From Oscillospiraceae bacterium (GTDB taxonomy: Bacteria; Bacillota; Clostridia; Oscillospirales; CAG-272): a stretch of 64,000 nt of DNA. A model generated the notes under the pieces. That model was not told where the DNA came from. It did no database searches and saw nothing but the letters and a program-made list of their open reading frames with translations. Made by a program: the position numbers and the translations under genes. The stretch's first letter is position 1. Each line of letters opens with the position of its first letter. The stretch spans positions 119,840 through 183,839 of the forward strand of contig SVSR01000001.1 of the NCBI GenBank assembly GCA_015064205.1. The letters are read 5' to 3'. Positions 19,396-28,293 of the stretch are shown piece after piece.

Positions 19396-20475
19396 ATGAG
19401 GGTATTGGCAAGCGATAATAAAAGCAAAAAGCTTTATGAGCTTTCGTATTTAAACGTGCTTTTTTGCATTATGGTTATATGCGTGCATATACTTTCAGAG
19501 CCGATAACGGCTCTTGAGCGCACGTCGCTTCAATACTTTTCTGTATACGCGCCCTGGAAGCTTTTTCAGTTTGTAACCCAGGGGTTTGTGTTCCTAAGCG
19601 GGCTCAAGCTTTTCTTGAAAGACCGCTCTGATATAAAGATCGGATGTTTTTATATTGACAGGGCAAAGCGCGTTGTGATACCATATCTTTTATGGGTTGT
19701 CATATACTACCTTTATTTTATAGCAATAGGGTGGTATGAGTTTTCAGCCGCACACCTTTTAAGATACGTTTTAATAGGCGACCTTGTGGCGCACTTCTAT
19801 TTTGTGATAATTATATGTCAGATGTATATTCTGACGCCGTTTATCGCTAAGCTTTTTAAGAAATGTTCGCCATATCTTGCGCTTATCTATTCGCTCTTTA
19901 TATCCCTTTTGCTCGGGCAGTATCTGCCGCACGTGATCTCAATAATATCACCGGACTTCACTTTTGCGTATAACGACAGGCTGTTTACAACCTATATATT
20001 CTACTTTATAGGCGGAGCGGCCGTGGGTATGAATTATAAAGTTGTTATCGGGAAGCTGAGAAAAGCTAAGGCGACGGTATATACGATGTTTGCCCTCTTT
20101 GCGATATCGAATCTGGTACTGTCGTATATAAGCATATCGGGAAGAGCGTACATGCATTGGTGCGATACGCTTCACTTTGCATACTGCGTGTCTGCAATAG
20201 CAGCGTTGTTGACTTTTATGGCAGGCTTTTGTGAAAAGCATGCCGCTTTGCCGAGAGCGGTATCAAAAATAATAATATCGGCAGACAATTCGAGCTATAT
20301 GCTTTATTTATCCCATATACTCGTGATCCTTCTGACAAGGAGGCAGCTTGACTATATGGTTCTTGACATTGGTCAAAGACTCATAGTAACCGCGGCTGTG
20401 CTTGCAATGTACACGGTACTGTCAAGTCTTGCATGGGACACAGCAAAGGGGAAAATCAAGCATAGACGGGCATGA
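19396..20475 (+). CDS. Acyltransferase_3 family membrane protein
   Basis: 359 aa polytopic protein; LNVLFCIMVICVHILSEP, IGGAAVGMNYK pattern typical of acyltransferase_3. Confidence 0.75.
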   Translation: MRVLASDNKSKKLYELSYLNVLFCIMVICVHILSEPITALERTSLQYFSVYAPWKLFQFVTQGFVFLSGLKLFLKDRSDIKIGCFYIDRAKRVVIPYLLWVVIYYLYFIAIGWYEFSAAHLLRYVLIGDLVAHFYFVIIICQMYILTPFIAKLFKKCSPYLALIYSLFISLLLGQYLPHVISIISPDFTFAYNDRLFTTYIFYFIGGAAVGMNYKVVIGKLRKAKATVYTMFALFAISNLVLSYISISGRAYMHWCDTLHFAYCVSAIAALLTFMAGFCEKHAALPRAVSKIIISADNSSYMLYLSHILVILLTRRQLDYMVLDIGQRLIVTAAVLAMYTVLSSLAWDTAKGKIKHRRA

Positions 20476-20558
20476 ATATATTATCTTAAGCCCGGAAAAA
20501 ATATAAAAAAGTATCGCAAAAGCGATAATCTGCCGAAACGGCACGGAGGTAAAACAAA

Positions 20559-21218
20559 ATGAAAAAATTACTTGCACTTGTACTTGCTCTTATTATAGTT
20601 ACGGCAAGCTTCACCGGATGCTTCGGTGCAAAGGACGATCAGACAAGCGACGATACCGTTCTTGATACTACTGTTGAGAGCGAATCTGCCGATGATTCTG
20701 CGCAGAATGACGGCGCCGGCTTTACAACCGACATCGAGCTTATTGAAAGCAAGCCCACAGCTGAAACAAACGACGTTGCAATAGAGGATATTCACACAGC
20801 TATCAAGGAGCTCTTTGGGGAAAACTATCTTCCTTCAATGCCTCTTGATACTGAATACCTTGAAATGACCTACGGCGTAAAGCCCGAATGGATCGAAAGC
20901 TACGTTGCAGAGATCCCCATGATCAGCTTCCACGTTGATACACTTATTGCAATAAAGGCTGCTGACGGTCAGGCTGATAACGTCGAGAGTGCTCTTAACG
21001 ATTACAGAACCTACGTTGTTGAAAACTCTCTCCAGTACCCTGCAAACGTTCCCAAGGTTAATGCTTCCAGAGTATACAGAGCAGGCGACTACGTATTCTT
21101 CCTCATGCTCGGCGTTGTAGGTGACGAATATATGGACGACGAAAACGGTGCGTACAACGTTGCTGTTGAAAACAATGAAAAGGTAGTTTCCAAGATAGAA
21201 GAGCTCCTTATCAAGTAA
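20559..21218 (+). CDS. DUF4358 family lipoprotein
   Basis: Lipobox ASFTGC; EYLEMTYGVKPEWIESYVAEIPMISFHVDTLIAIKAADGQADNVESALNDYRTYVVENSLQYPANVPKV. Confidence 0.8.
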   Translation: MKKLLALVLALIIVTASFTGCFGAKDDQTSDDTVLDTTVESESADDSAQNDGAGFTTDIELIESKPTAETNDVAIEDIHTAIKELFGENYLPSMPLDTEYLEMTYGVKPEWIESYVAEIPMISFHVDTLIAIKAADGQADNVESALNDYRTYVVENSLQYPANVPKVNASRVYRAGDYVFFLMLGVVGDEYMDDENGAYNVAVENNEKVVSKIEELLIK

Positions 21219-21250
21219 TAAAAGTTCAAATCAAATATCCGGTTTAAAGC

Positions 21251-21287
21251 TTTTGCCGGTCCCGAAAGCCGGGACCGGCAAAAATTT
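21251..21287 (+). terminator. Intrinsic terminator-like hairpin between the DUF4358 gene and the MBOAT gene
   Basis: TTTTGCCGGTCCC GAAAGCC GGGACCGGCAAAA, 13-bp perfect stem, followed by ATTTTAG. Confidence 0.75.
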
Positions 21288-21309
21288 TAGAGAAAGACGA
21301 GGCTTAATT

Positions 21310-22722
21310 GTGGTTTTCAGCAGCGTAGTATTTTTGTTCAGGTATCTGCCGCTTGTGCTTTTGTTGTATTTTATATCGCCAAAGCCGGCTAAAAATTTAA
21401 TACTTTTTATATTCAGCCTGCTTTTTTATGCATGGGGTGAGCCTGTGTACGTGGTGCTTATGATCTTTTCAACCCTTGTTGACTATACGCACGGTCTTCT
21501 TGTGGACAAGTATAAACGAGAGGGAAAGATAAGGCTTGCAAAGGCGGCTCTTATATCGTCGGTTATCGTAAATCTTGCGCTTCTTGGATTTTTTAAGTAC
21601 GCAGGATTCGGTGTAAACAATATAAACGCAATTTTCGATCTCGCGATTCCTTTTAAAGGAGTAGCTCTTCCGATCGGTATATCCTTCTATACCTTCCAGA
21701 CGATGTCATATACCATAGATGTATACAGGGGAGATGCCGAGCCGCAGAAGAATATAATCTCATTTGGCGCATACGTGGCGCTTTTCCCTCAGCTTATAGC
21801 AGGACCGATAGTTCAGTATAAGACGATAGCAGAGCAGCTTATAAAGCCTATAATAAACGCGGATATGTTTTCAAGCGGCGTTATGCGCTTCACTGTGGGA
21901 CTTGGCAAGAAGATACTTCTTGCAAACACCGCAGGAGAGATATTTAACAGCCTTACGGCAGGCTCGTTTGACAATCTTTCCGCACTTGGCGCATGGACTG
22001 CAATTATAGCATACACGTTCCAGATATACTTCGATTTCTCGGGATATTCTGATATGGCAATAGGCCTTGGACGTATTTTCGGCTTCAAATTTCTTGAAAA
22101 TTTCAATTATCCCTATATGTCAAAGAGCATAACCGAATTCTGGCGAAGATGGCATATTTCTCTCGGAAGCTGGTTTAGGGACTACGTTTATATACCTCTT
22201 GGCGGCAACAGAACAACGAAATTCGGTCACATCAGAAACATTCTTGTCGTGTGGCTTCTGACGGGCGTCTGGCACGGCGCCAACTGGAACTTTATGTTCT
22301 GGGGACTTTACTACGGACTGCTTCTTCTGATAGAAAAATTTTTCCTCGGGAGGCTTTTGTCACGCTTGCCCTCAATAGTCGGACATATATATACGCTTGT
22401 TATCGTTGTATTTGGCTGGGTGTTCTTCGTTTTTGAATCAAACGCGGATATATTCGGCTTTTTCGGTGCACTGTTTGGCGCAAACGGTGCGTGGGATCAG
22501 ACGGCGCTTTATACACTTACAAACAATATTCTTCTGTTTGTAATATTCGCGCTTGCCGCAACCGATCTGCCCTCAAGGCTTGTTAAAAAGGTATTTGACG
22601 ATGAAAACAGACCTGTTCTGTGGGCAGGCGGCAGAATTGCATATATGACGGTGTTTATCATTATATCAACGGCGTTTCTTGTAAACTCAACGTATAATCC
22701 ATTTTTGTATTTTAGATTCTGA
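21310..22722 (+). CDS. MBOAT family O-acyltransferase (AlgI-like)
   Basis: VVFSSVVFLFRYLPLVLLLYF start at GTG 21310 (track start 21253 lies inside the hairpin); LPIGISFYTFQTMSYTIDVYRG, FPQLIAGPIVQY, DFSGYSDMAIGLGRIFGF, WLLTGVWHGANWNF. Confidence 0.92.
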   Translation: MVFSSVVFLFRYLPLVLLLYFISPKPAKNLILFIFSLLFYAWGEPVYVVLMIFSTLVDYTHGLLVDKYKREGKIRLAKAALISSVIVNLALLGFFKYAGFGVNNINAIFDLAIPFKGVALPIGISFYTFQTMSYTIDVYRGDAEPQKNIISFGAYVALFPQLIAGPIVQYKTIAEQLIKPIINADMFSSGVMRFTVGLGKKILLANTAGEIFNSLTAGSFDNLSALGAWTAIIAYTFQIYFDFSGYSDMAIGLGRIFGFKFLENFNYPYMSKSITEFWRRWHISLGSWFRDYVYIPLGGNRTTKFGHIRNILVVWLLTGVWHGANWNFMFWGLYYGLLLLIEKFFLGRLLSRLPSIVGHIYTLVIVVFGWVFFVFESNADIFGFFGALFGANGAWDQTALYTLTNNILLFVIFALAATDLPSRLVKKVFDDENRPVLWAGGRIAYMTVFIIISTAFLVNSTYNPFLYFRF

Positions 22723-22742
22723 GAGAAAGGCGGGTTAGTTAA

Positions 22743-23879
22743 ATGAAAAAATATAAAATAATCGTTTCGGCGTTTTTTATAGCCGCCCTTGCCTTTTTGA
22801 CTGTTGCAAGCATGGTAAATCCCGTACGCGAGAGATCTGAAAGTGAAAACCGTAATCTTGCGCAGATGCCCAAGCTTTCTGTAAAAAGTGTATTTGACGG
22901 CAGCTTTACTAAAGGCTATGAGGATTTTGTAACCGATCAGTTCGTATGGCGCGATATGTGGATACAGTTAAAATCAAGCGTTGAGCGCATGATGGGCAAA
23001 ACCCTTTCAAACGGCGTGTATTTTGCAGACGATAACTATTTTATCGAGCACAAATCAAATGCGGACGTTGACTCAGAGTTGCTTGAAAGGAATATAGGAT
23101 TTCTCAAAGCTTTCGTTGAGAATATGTCTGCGCAGACAGACGGTAAGGCGCTTGTTTCAATTGCGCCGACGGCTTCTGCTGTGCTTGCAGACAAGCTTCC
23201 GAAATTCAACGATGAGTATGACTGGAATGCCGCGCTTGATAATATTGCAGATATTCTGGGCGACTCTTTTGTTGATCTCAGAGAAGTCCTTAATGAGCAT
23301 AAAGACGAGTATGTTTTTTACCGCACAGACCATCACTGGACGACGGACGGCGCGTATTATGCATACAGCGAGATCATAAAGGAGTTTGGCTTTGAGCCTC
23401 TTGCCAAAGAGGATTTTGCGCGTATTGTGCTAAGCGAGGATTTCCTCGGCACGGTTATTGCCAAGCTCAATATAAAAACAGAACCCGACGTTATGGTGAA
23501 ATACGAGGCAATAAGCGAAAATCCCATAAGCGTAAGCTATAATCTCGGAGCAAAGGTCACGAATACGCTATATGATGGCTCAAAGCTTGATACGCGCGAT
23601 AAATACGCATATTATCTTGGCGGAAACGACGCGCTTATCGAGATAAACACAACCGTTGACAATGACCGTGTACTAATGATCGCCAAGGATTCATATGCAA
23701 ACTGCCTGATACCTTTTCTGACTTCTCATTTTGAAAAGATATACGTTGTTGATCTAAGATATTTCAATCTCGGTGTATCCGAATATACAAAGCAGACAGG
23801 CGACGTTACCGACGCGCTGGTGCTCTACAATGCTTCAGGGTTTGCCGCGGACAGATATGTATTCAAGCTTTCACGCTGA
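22743..23879 (+). CDS. DHHW family (AlgJ/AlgX-like SGNH) protein
   Basis: N-terminal TM anchor, SENRNLAQMPKLS, FYRTDHHWTTDGAYYAY, LMIAKDSYANCLIPFL; downstream of MBOAT. Confidence 0.88.
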   Translation: MKKYKIIVSAFFIAALAFLTVASMVNPVRERSESENRNLAQMPKLSVKSVFDGSFTKGYEDFVTDQFVWRDMWIQLKSSVERMMGKTLSNGVYFADDNYFIEHKSNADVDSELLERNIGFLKAFVENMSAQTDGKALVSIAPTASAVLADKLPKFNDEYDWNAALDNIADILGDSFVDLREVLNEHKDEYVFYRTDHHWTTDGAYYAYSEIIKEFGFEPLAKEDFARIVLSEDFLGTVIAKLNIKTEPDVMVKYEAISENPISVSYNLGAKVTNTLYDGSKLDTRDKYAYYLGGNDALIEINTTVDNDRVLMIAKDSYANCLIPFLTSHFEKIYVVDLRYFNLGVSEYTKQTGDVTDALVLYNASGFAADRYVFKLSR

Positions 23880-23920
23880 CATGCAACTGTTAATAAAATA
23901 TAAAAAATATACACGGGTAC

Positions 23921-23949
23921 TTGTAAAAGAAATATATCTGTTGTATAAT
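23921..23949 (+). promoter_or_regulatory. Sigma-A-type promoter of upp
   Basis: TTGTAA - 17 nt - TATAAT. Confidence 0.75.
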
Positions 23950-23986
23950 AACTGTTAGTTTATAATTGCAAACGGAGGGCATAAGA

Positions 23987-24616
23987 TTGGGCGGACTTCA
24001 TATAATCGATCATCCTATGATCCAGCATAAGCTGACTATAATGAGAAGCAAGAAAACTGGAAGTAAGGATTTCAGAGAACTTCTTGAGGAAATTGCAATG
24101 TTTATGGGCTATGAGCTCACACGTGATCTGCCGCTTAAAGATGTGGAAATAGAAACTCCGATGTCGAAAATGACTGCAAAGACCATAGCAGGTAAGAAGC
24201 TTGCGATAGTTCCGATACTAAGAGCGGGACTTGGTATGGTGGACGGGCTCTTAAGCCTTGTACCTGTTGCAAAGGTAGGTCACATAGGCTTATACAGAGA
24301 TCCTGCAACCCATGCGCCGGTAGAGTATTACTGCAAGCTTCCTATGGACATAGAGGAGAGGATAGTTATCGTTGTTGACCCAATGCTTGCAACGGGCGGC
24401 AGTGCGTCTGATGCCATAAGGCTCTTAAAGGAAAAGGGTTGCACGAACTTAAGGCTTATGTCGCTTGTTGCGGCACCCGACGGAGTTGAAAAGGTGTTGT
24501 CCGATCACCCTGATGTTGATATATTTGTTGCGGCGCTTGATGAAAAGCTCGACGATCACGCGTATATTCTCCCGGGTCTTGGCGATGCAGGCGACAGACT
24601 TTTCGGAACAAAATAA
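23987..24616 (+). CDS. upp: Uracil phosphoribosyltransferase
   Basis: [55 protein letters not shown] start at 23987 preceded by GGAGG (track start is 21 nt upstream). Confidence 0.95.
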   Translation: MGGLHIIDHPMIQHKLTIMRSKKTGSKDFRELLEEIAMFMGYELTRDLPLKDVEIETPMSKMTAKTIAGKKLAIVPILRAGLGMVDGLLSLVPVAKVGHIGLYRDPATHAPVEYYCKLPMDIEERIVIVVDPMLATGGSASDAIRLLKEKGCTNLRLMSLVAAPDGVEKVLSDHPDVDIFVAALDEKLDDHAYILPGLGDAGDRLFGTK

Positions 24617-24671
24617 AACAGTGAAGCCAAGGGTGTGTTGCATAGCAATATACCCTTGATTGGTTAAATAT

Positions 24672-25655
24672 ATGAGAATTCTTTACATAGGTAAAAACGA
24701 TGCGGGGCAAAGGCTGGATAAGTTTATTACAAAAACTCTGAAGGCTTTTCCGATGCCGCTTTTATATAAATCGATACGAACAAAGAAAATAAAGGTAAAC
24801 CGCAAGCGTACAGAACCGGGATACGTGCTTCTGGAGGGCGATACGGTACAGCTGTTTATCGCTGAAGAATTTTTTGAGCCTGATGCCGCAGAGAGAGCTT
24901 TTATGAAATTAAAGCCGTCTATAGACGTGGTATATGAGGACGAGAATATAATACTTGTCAACAAACAGCCCGGGCTTATAGTACATTCGGATGAAAACGA
25001 AGAGGTTAATACGCTTATAGGTCATATCAAGGCTTATCTTTATAAAAAAGGTGAATATGACCCCGATAACGAGCAGTCGTTTGCTCCCGCACTCTGCAAC
25101 CGTATAGACAGAAACACGGGCGGGATCGTGCTTGCGGCAAAAACTGCGGCGGCACTCCGCTTTTTCAATGAAAAAATCAAAATGCACGAACTTGATAAAT
25201 ACTATCTGTGCGCTGTGCACGGCAAAATGCCAAAGCGTGAGGATACGCTTGTCGGATATCTGAAAAAGGATACGGACAAGAATATGGTAGATATTAAAGA
25301 AAAAGGCGCGGCAGGGTATAAGGAGATAATAACCAAATATAAGCTGCTTGAACAAAAAGGCGAGCTCTCGCTTCTTGAAATAGAACTTATAACGGGGAAA
25401 ACCCATCAGATAAGAGCGCATATGTCATCTATCGGCCATCCGCTTCTGGGCGACGGCAAATACGGTATAAACAAAGACGACCGCAAGGCAGGATATGCAT
25501 ATCAGGCTCTTTATGCATATAAGCTCTGTTTCTCATATAAGAAAAGCAACTCAGAGTTTGATTATTTGTCAAATCAGAGCTTTACGTGCGATCCTTCAAA
25601 AATATATTTTCTGAAGGAGTTTGACTTATATAAAAAGGAAATGAAGGGAAAATAA
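24672..25655 (+). CDS. RluA family pseudouridine synthase
   Basis: DAGQRLDKFITKTL, NRIDRNTGGIVLAAKTAAALRFFNEKI, GKTHQIRAHMSSIGHPLLGDGKYG. Confidence 0.93.
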   Translation: MRILYIGKNDAGQRLDKFITKTLKAFPMPLLYKSIRTKKIKVNRKRTEPGYVLLEGDTVQLFIAEEFFEPDAAERAFMKLKPSIDVVYEDENIILVNKQPGLIVHSDENEEVNTLIGHIKAYLYKKGEYDPDNEQSFAPALCNRIDRNTGGIVLAAKTAAALRFFNEKIKMHELDKYYLCAVHGKMPKREDTLVGYLKKDTDKNMVDIKEKGAAGYKEIITKYKLLEQKGELSLLEIELITGKTHQIRAHMSSIGHPLLGDGKYGINKDDRKAGYAYQALYAYKLCFSYKKSNSEFDYLSNQSFTCDPSKIYFLKEFDLYKKEMKGK

Positions 25656-27608
25656 ATGGCACTTGCCGAAAAAAATAAAAAAACGTATAAAATATCCCTG
25701 CTTGCAAATCTGCTTGCATGGATAATATCGTCGGTTTTTTTAAACCTTGTACTTGAGGTGCTTCAGCGCCGCTCTTTATATGAAGCGTTGGTACATATGG
25801 TCAAAAGTGCGCCTATATTTTTGCTCAATACGGCTATAATCATGCTTTGCTCGTCATTTATGCTTATAGTGCGCCGAAAAATATTTGCGTTTGCGCTTCC
25901 TGCGTTTCTGTGGCTCATAGTGGGAGTAACCAATACGGTACTTCTGTCTTTAAGACCCCTGCCGATCTCGTTTTCGGATTTCAGGCTCGTTGCTGAAGCG
26001 CTGAATATGATGAAGCTTTACTTTAACATTTATGAGATATTGCTTATAGCTTTCGGAATACTTGCAGCTATATTTGTTCTCGTGTGGATCTTTGTCAAAA
26101 CACCGCAGTTTGAGTGCGGGATGAAAAAGAGCCTTTCGCTTTTTATTCCTCTTTTTTCTTTGCTGTTGGCTATGACTGTAATACTCGGTATTTTTGATTT
26201 CTTCCCTAGAAAAAACGAAACTCCAAACGAGTTTTACGAACGCAACGGATTTGTATATAATTTCTTTAAAAGCGCAAGAGCTACGGGACTGTATACACCC
26301 GAGGGTTACTCGGACGATGCACTTGCCGCATTCATGGCACAACTTGACGGACAAAAAGCAGACGTTCAGGACGAAAGACCTAACGTTATTGTGCTGCAGC
26401 TTGAGTCATTCTTCGATATGACGTGGATGCACGGAGTCAGCCTTTCAGAAGACCCTGTACCAAACTTCAGAAAATTAAAGGACGAGGGCGCAAGCGGATA
26501 CCTATACGTACCCTCATACGGCGGCGGAACGTCAAACGTTGAGTTTGAAATACTTACGGGTATGAATCTTGACCATTTCACAATAGGTGAGTCACCCTAT
26601 TACACGCTTCTTGACAAAAACGTCCTCTGGGATACGATGCCCTTTAATATGAAGCGCCTCGGATATACCGCTCACGCGATACACAATTACAACGCTCTTT
26701 TTTACGAGCGTCCCGTTGCGTATAATAACCTTGGCTTTGATACGTTTACACCTGTTGAATATATGAACGGCGTGTCGTTTAACAGTCAGGGCTGGACGCG
26801 AGACGGTGTAATAACCGATGAGGTAATAACGGCTCTTGATTCTACTGAGAACACAGACTTTGTGTTTGCTGTTTCTGTTCAGGCTCATGGACCTTATCCG
26901 TCGAAAGTCAGAGCAGACGAGTTTTCCGACTATATTGACGTGAAAGCGGACAATCTTAACGCAGAAGCGCTTGCAGGGCTCACTTACTATGCTTGTACGA
27001 TAAAGGAAATGGATAATATGCTCGGCGAGCTTGTGAGTGCTCTTGAAAATTATAAGGAAAAGTGTGTGCTCGTAGTTTACGGGGATCATCTTCCTGCGAT
27101 CGACTTCAGCGTTAATTATATAAGCGCGCCGAATGCATATACAACAGAGTATGCGATATGGTCAAATTATGATATAACGGCGGAAGACAAGCATCTTGAA
27201 ACATATCAGCTTATGGCGCACGTTCAGGATGTGCTTGATCTTGAAGAGGGAATACTTACCAAGTGCCATCTTAATTATGCGGACGAAGAAGAGTATCAGG
27301 AAAAACTAAAACTTATCGAGTTTTCAATGACAAGCTCGGAAAATGATATACGTGAAGACAAAATCAGTTATTCAACTCGTCCTATAAAGATAACGTCTAT
27401 AAGCCAAAATGCGGGAGATATAGTTGTGTACGGCGAGAATTTCACTCAATGCAGTAAGATCATGGTGGGGGAAGAAATAGTTGATACTGTGTTTAAGAGC
27501 TCCAAATGTATAGTAGCGGATACAGATTCGCTTGATATTCTTAAGGGAATTGCCGTGTGTCAGATGTCGCGAGACGGCAGTACGGTTCTTGAAACGATAA
27601 CAGAATAA
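25656..27608 (+). CDS. LTA synthase family protein (sulfatase-type phosphoglycerol transferase)
   Basis: N-terminal TM helices, NVIVLQLESFFDMTWM, YGGGTSNVEFEILTGMN, VYGDHLPAI; C-terminal IPT/Ig-like tail ITSISQNAGDIVVYGENFTQCSKIMVGEEIV. Confidence 0.9.
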   Translation: MALAEKNKKTYKISLLANLLAWIISSVFLNLVLEVLQRRSLYEALVHMVKSAPIFLLNTAIIMLCSSFMLIVRRKIFAFALPAFLWLIVGVTNTVLLSLRPLPISFSDFRLVAEALNMMKLYFNIYEILLIAFGILAAIFVLVWIFVKTPQFECGMKKSLSLFIPLFSLLLAMTVILGIFDFFPRKNETPNEFYERNGFVYNFFKSARATGLYTPEGYSDDALAAFMAQLDGQKADVQDERPNVIVLQLESFFDMTWMHGVSLSEDPVPNFRKLKDEGASGYLYVPSYGGGTSNVEFEILTGMNLDHFTIGESPYYTLLDKNVLWDTMPFNMKRLGYTAHAIHNYNALFYERPVAYNNLGFDTFTPVEYMNGVSFNSQGWTRDGVITDEVITALDSTENTDFVFAVSVQAHGPYPSKVRADEFSDYIDVKADNLNAEALAGLTYYACTIKEMDNMLGELVSALENYKEKCVLVVYGDHLPAIDFSVNYISAPNAYTTEYAIWSNYDITAEDKHLETYQLMAHVQDVLDLEEGILTKCHLNYADEEEYQEKLKLIEFSMTSSENDIREDKISYSTRPIKITSISQNAGDIVVYGENFTQCSKIMVGEEIVDTVFKSSKCIVADTDSLDILKGIAVCQMSRDGSTVLETITE

Positions 27609-27611
27609 AAC

Positions 27612-27640
27612 GAAAGGCAGTTCGTCTGAACTGCCTTTTA
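27612..27640 (+). terminator. Intrinsic terminator downstream of the LTA synthase-like gene
   Basis: AAAGGCAGTTC GTCT GAACTGCCTTTT. Confidence 0.85.
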
Positions 27641-27674
27641 CATATGCGCTTGATTTTTGGAGAAAATAATACAT

Positions 27675-27881
27675 ATGCCGTATTTTAGTTATCATGCAAT
27701 TGCTAAAAAGCTCATATCAGAGGGAAAGCTCTCGGGATACTATTTTACACAAAGATATAAGAATATCTCTCCTGCTTTAGTTTTGATATTCGATGATTAC
27801 AAGCATCCCGTAATGCCTGTGAGAGAATACAGATGGGAAGAGTATTTACTGCTTTTGCCCAAGGATAAGAGAATAAAATGA
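27675..27881 (+). CDS. Small conserved hypothetical protein (68 aa)
   Basis: MPYFSYHAIAKKLISEGKLSGYYFTQRYKNISPALVLIFDDYKHPVMPVREYRWEEYLLLLPKDKRIK; ATG with upstream GGAGA. Confidence 0.6.
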   Translation: MPYFSYHAIAKKLISEGKLSGYYFTQRYKNISPALVLIFDDYKHPVMPVREYRWEEYLLLLPKDKRIK

Positions 27882-27882
27882 A

Positions 27883-27910
27883 ACCCTCCATCGCTGTTGC
27901 GATGGAGGGT
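27883..27910. terminator. Bidirectional terminator between the small ORF and tRNA-Gln
   Basis: ACCCTCCATCGC TGTT GCGATGGAGGGT, 12-bp stem. Confidence 0.85.
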
Positions 27911-27911
27911 T

Positions 27912-27987
27912 TGGCTGCGGCACTAGGATTCGAACCTAGGAAATGACGGAGTCAGAGTCCGTTGCCTTACCGCTTGGCGATGCCGCA
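27912..27987 (-). tRNA. tRNA-Gln (anticodon CTG)
   Basis: Reverse complement TGCGGCATCGCCAAGCGGTAAGGCAACGGACTCTGACTCCGTCATTTCCTAGGTTCGAATCCTAGTGCCGCAGCCA; anticodon loop CTCTGAC; CCA encoded. Confidence 0.94.
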
Positions 27988-28198
27988 TTGACGAAGATTA
28001 TAATAACATATTTGAAGAAAATTGTCAATAGTAATTTTTAAAAAAGTGAAATAATATTTAAAAATGTGAGTAATATCCTTTTTACTGTTTGATTTTCAGC
28101 ATCCACTTACCTTCTTATTATTGCCCAAAATCAATACTTTATACATTTTTTATAAAATAGGGCAATAAAATTCGGCAAAAATGACGGTTAAGTTTTTC

Positions 28199-28226
28199 TT
28201 GCAATATTATCTTATTATGTTATAAT
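28199..28226 (+). promoter_or_regulatory. Promoter of beta-helix paralog 1
   Basis: TTGCAA - 16 nt - TATAAT. Confidence 0.6.
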
Positions 28227-28293
28227 GTACATAACCTTGCGTACTTGTAATAATGTGCGTAATTATTTTAATATTATTCCCGGAGGAAGTATT

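Noticed and set aside
21253-21309. Upstream TTG start (MPVPKAGTGKNFRERRGLI) for the MBOAT gene
   Set aside because: It lies inside the terminator hairpin; the family normally starts MVFSS, matching GTG at 21310.
28118-28167. TATTGCCC...GGGCAATA inverted repeat upstream of the first beta-helix paralog
   Set aside because: Only 8-9 bp arms with a 34-nt spacer and not repeated upstream of paralogs 2-4; could be an operator but is not supported enough.
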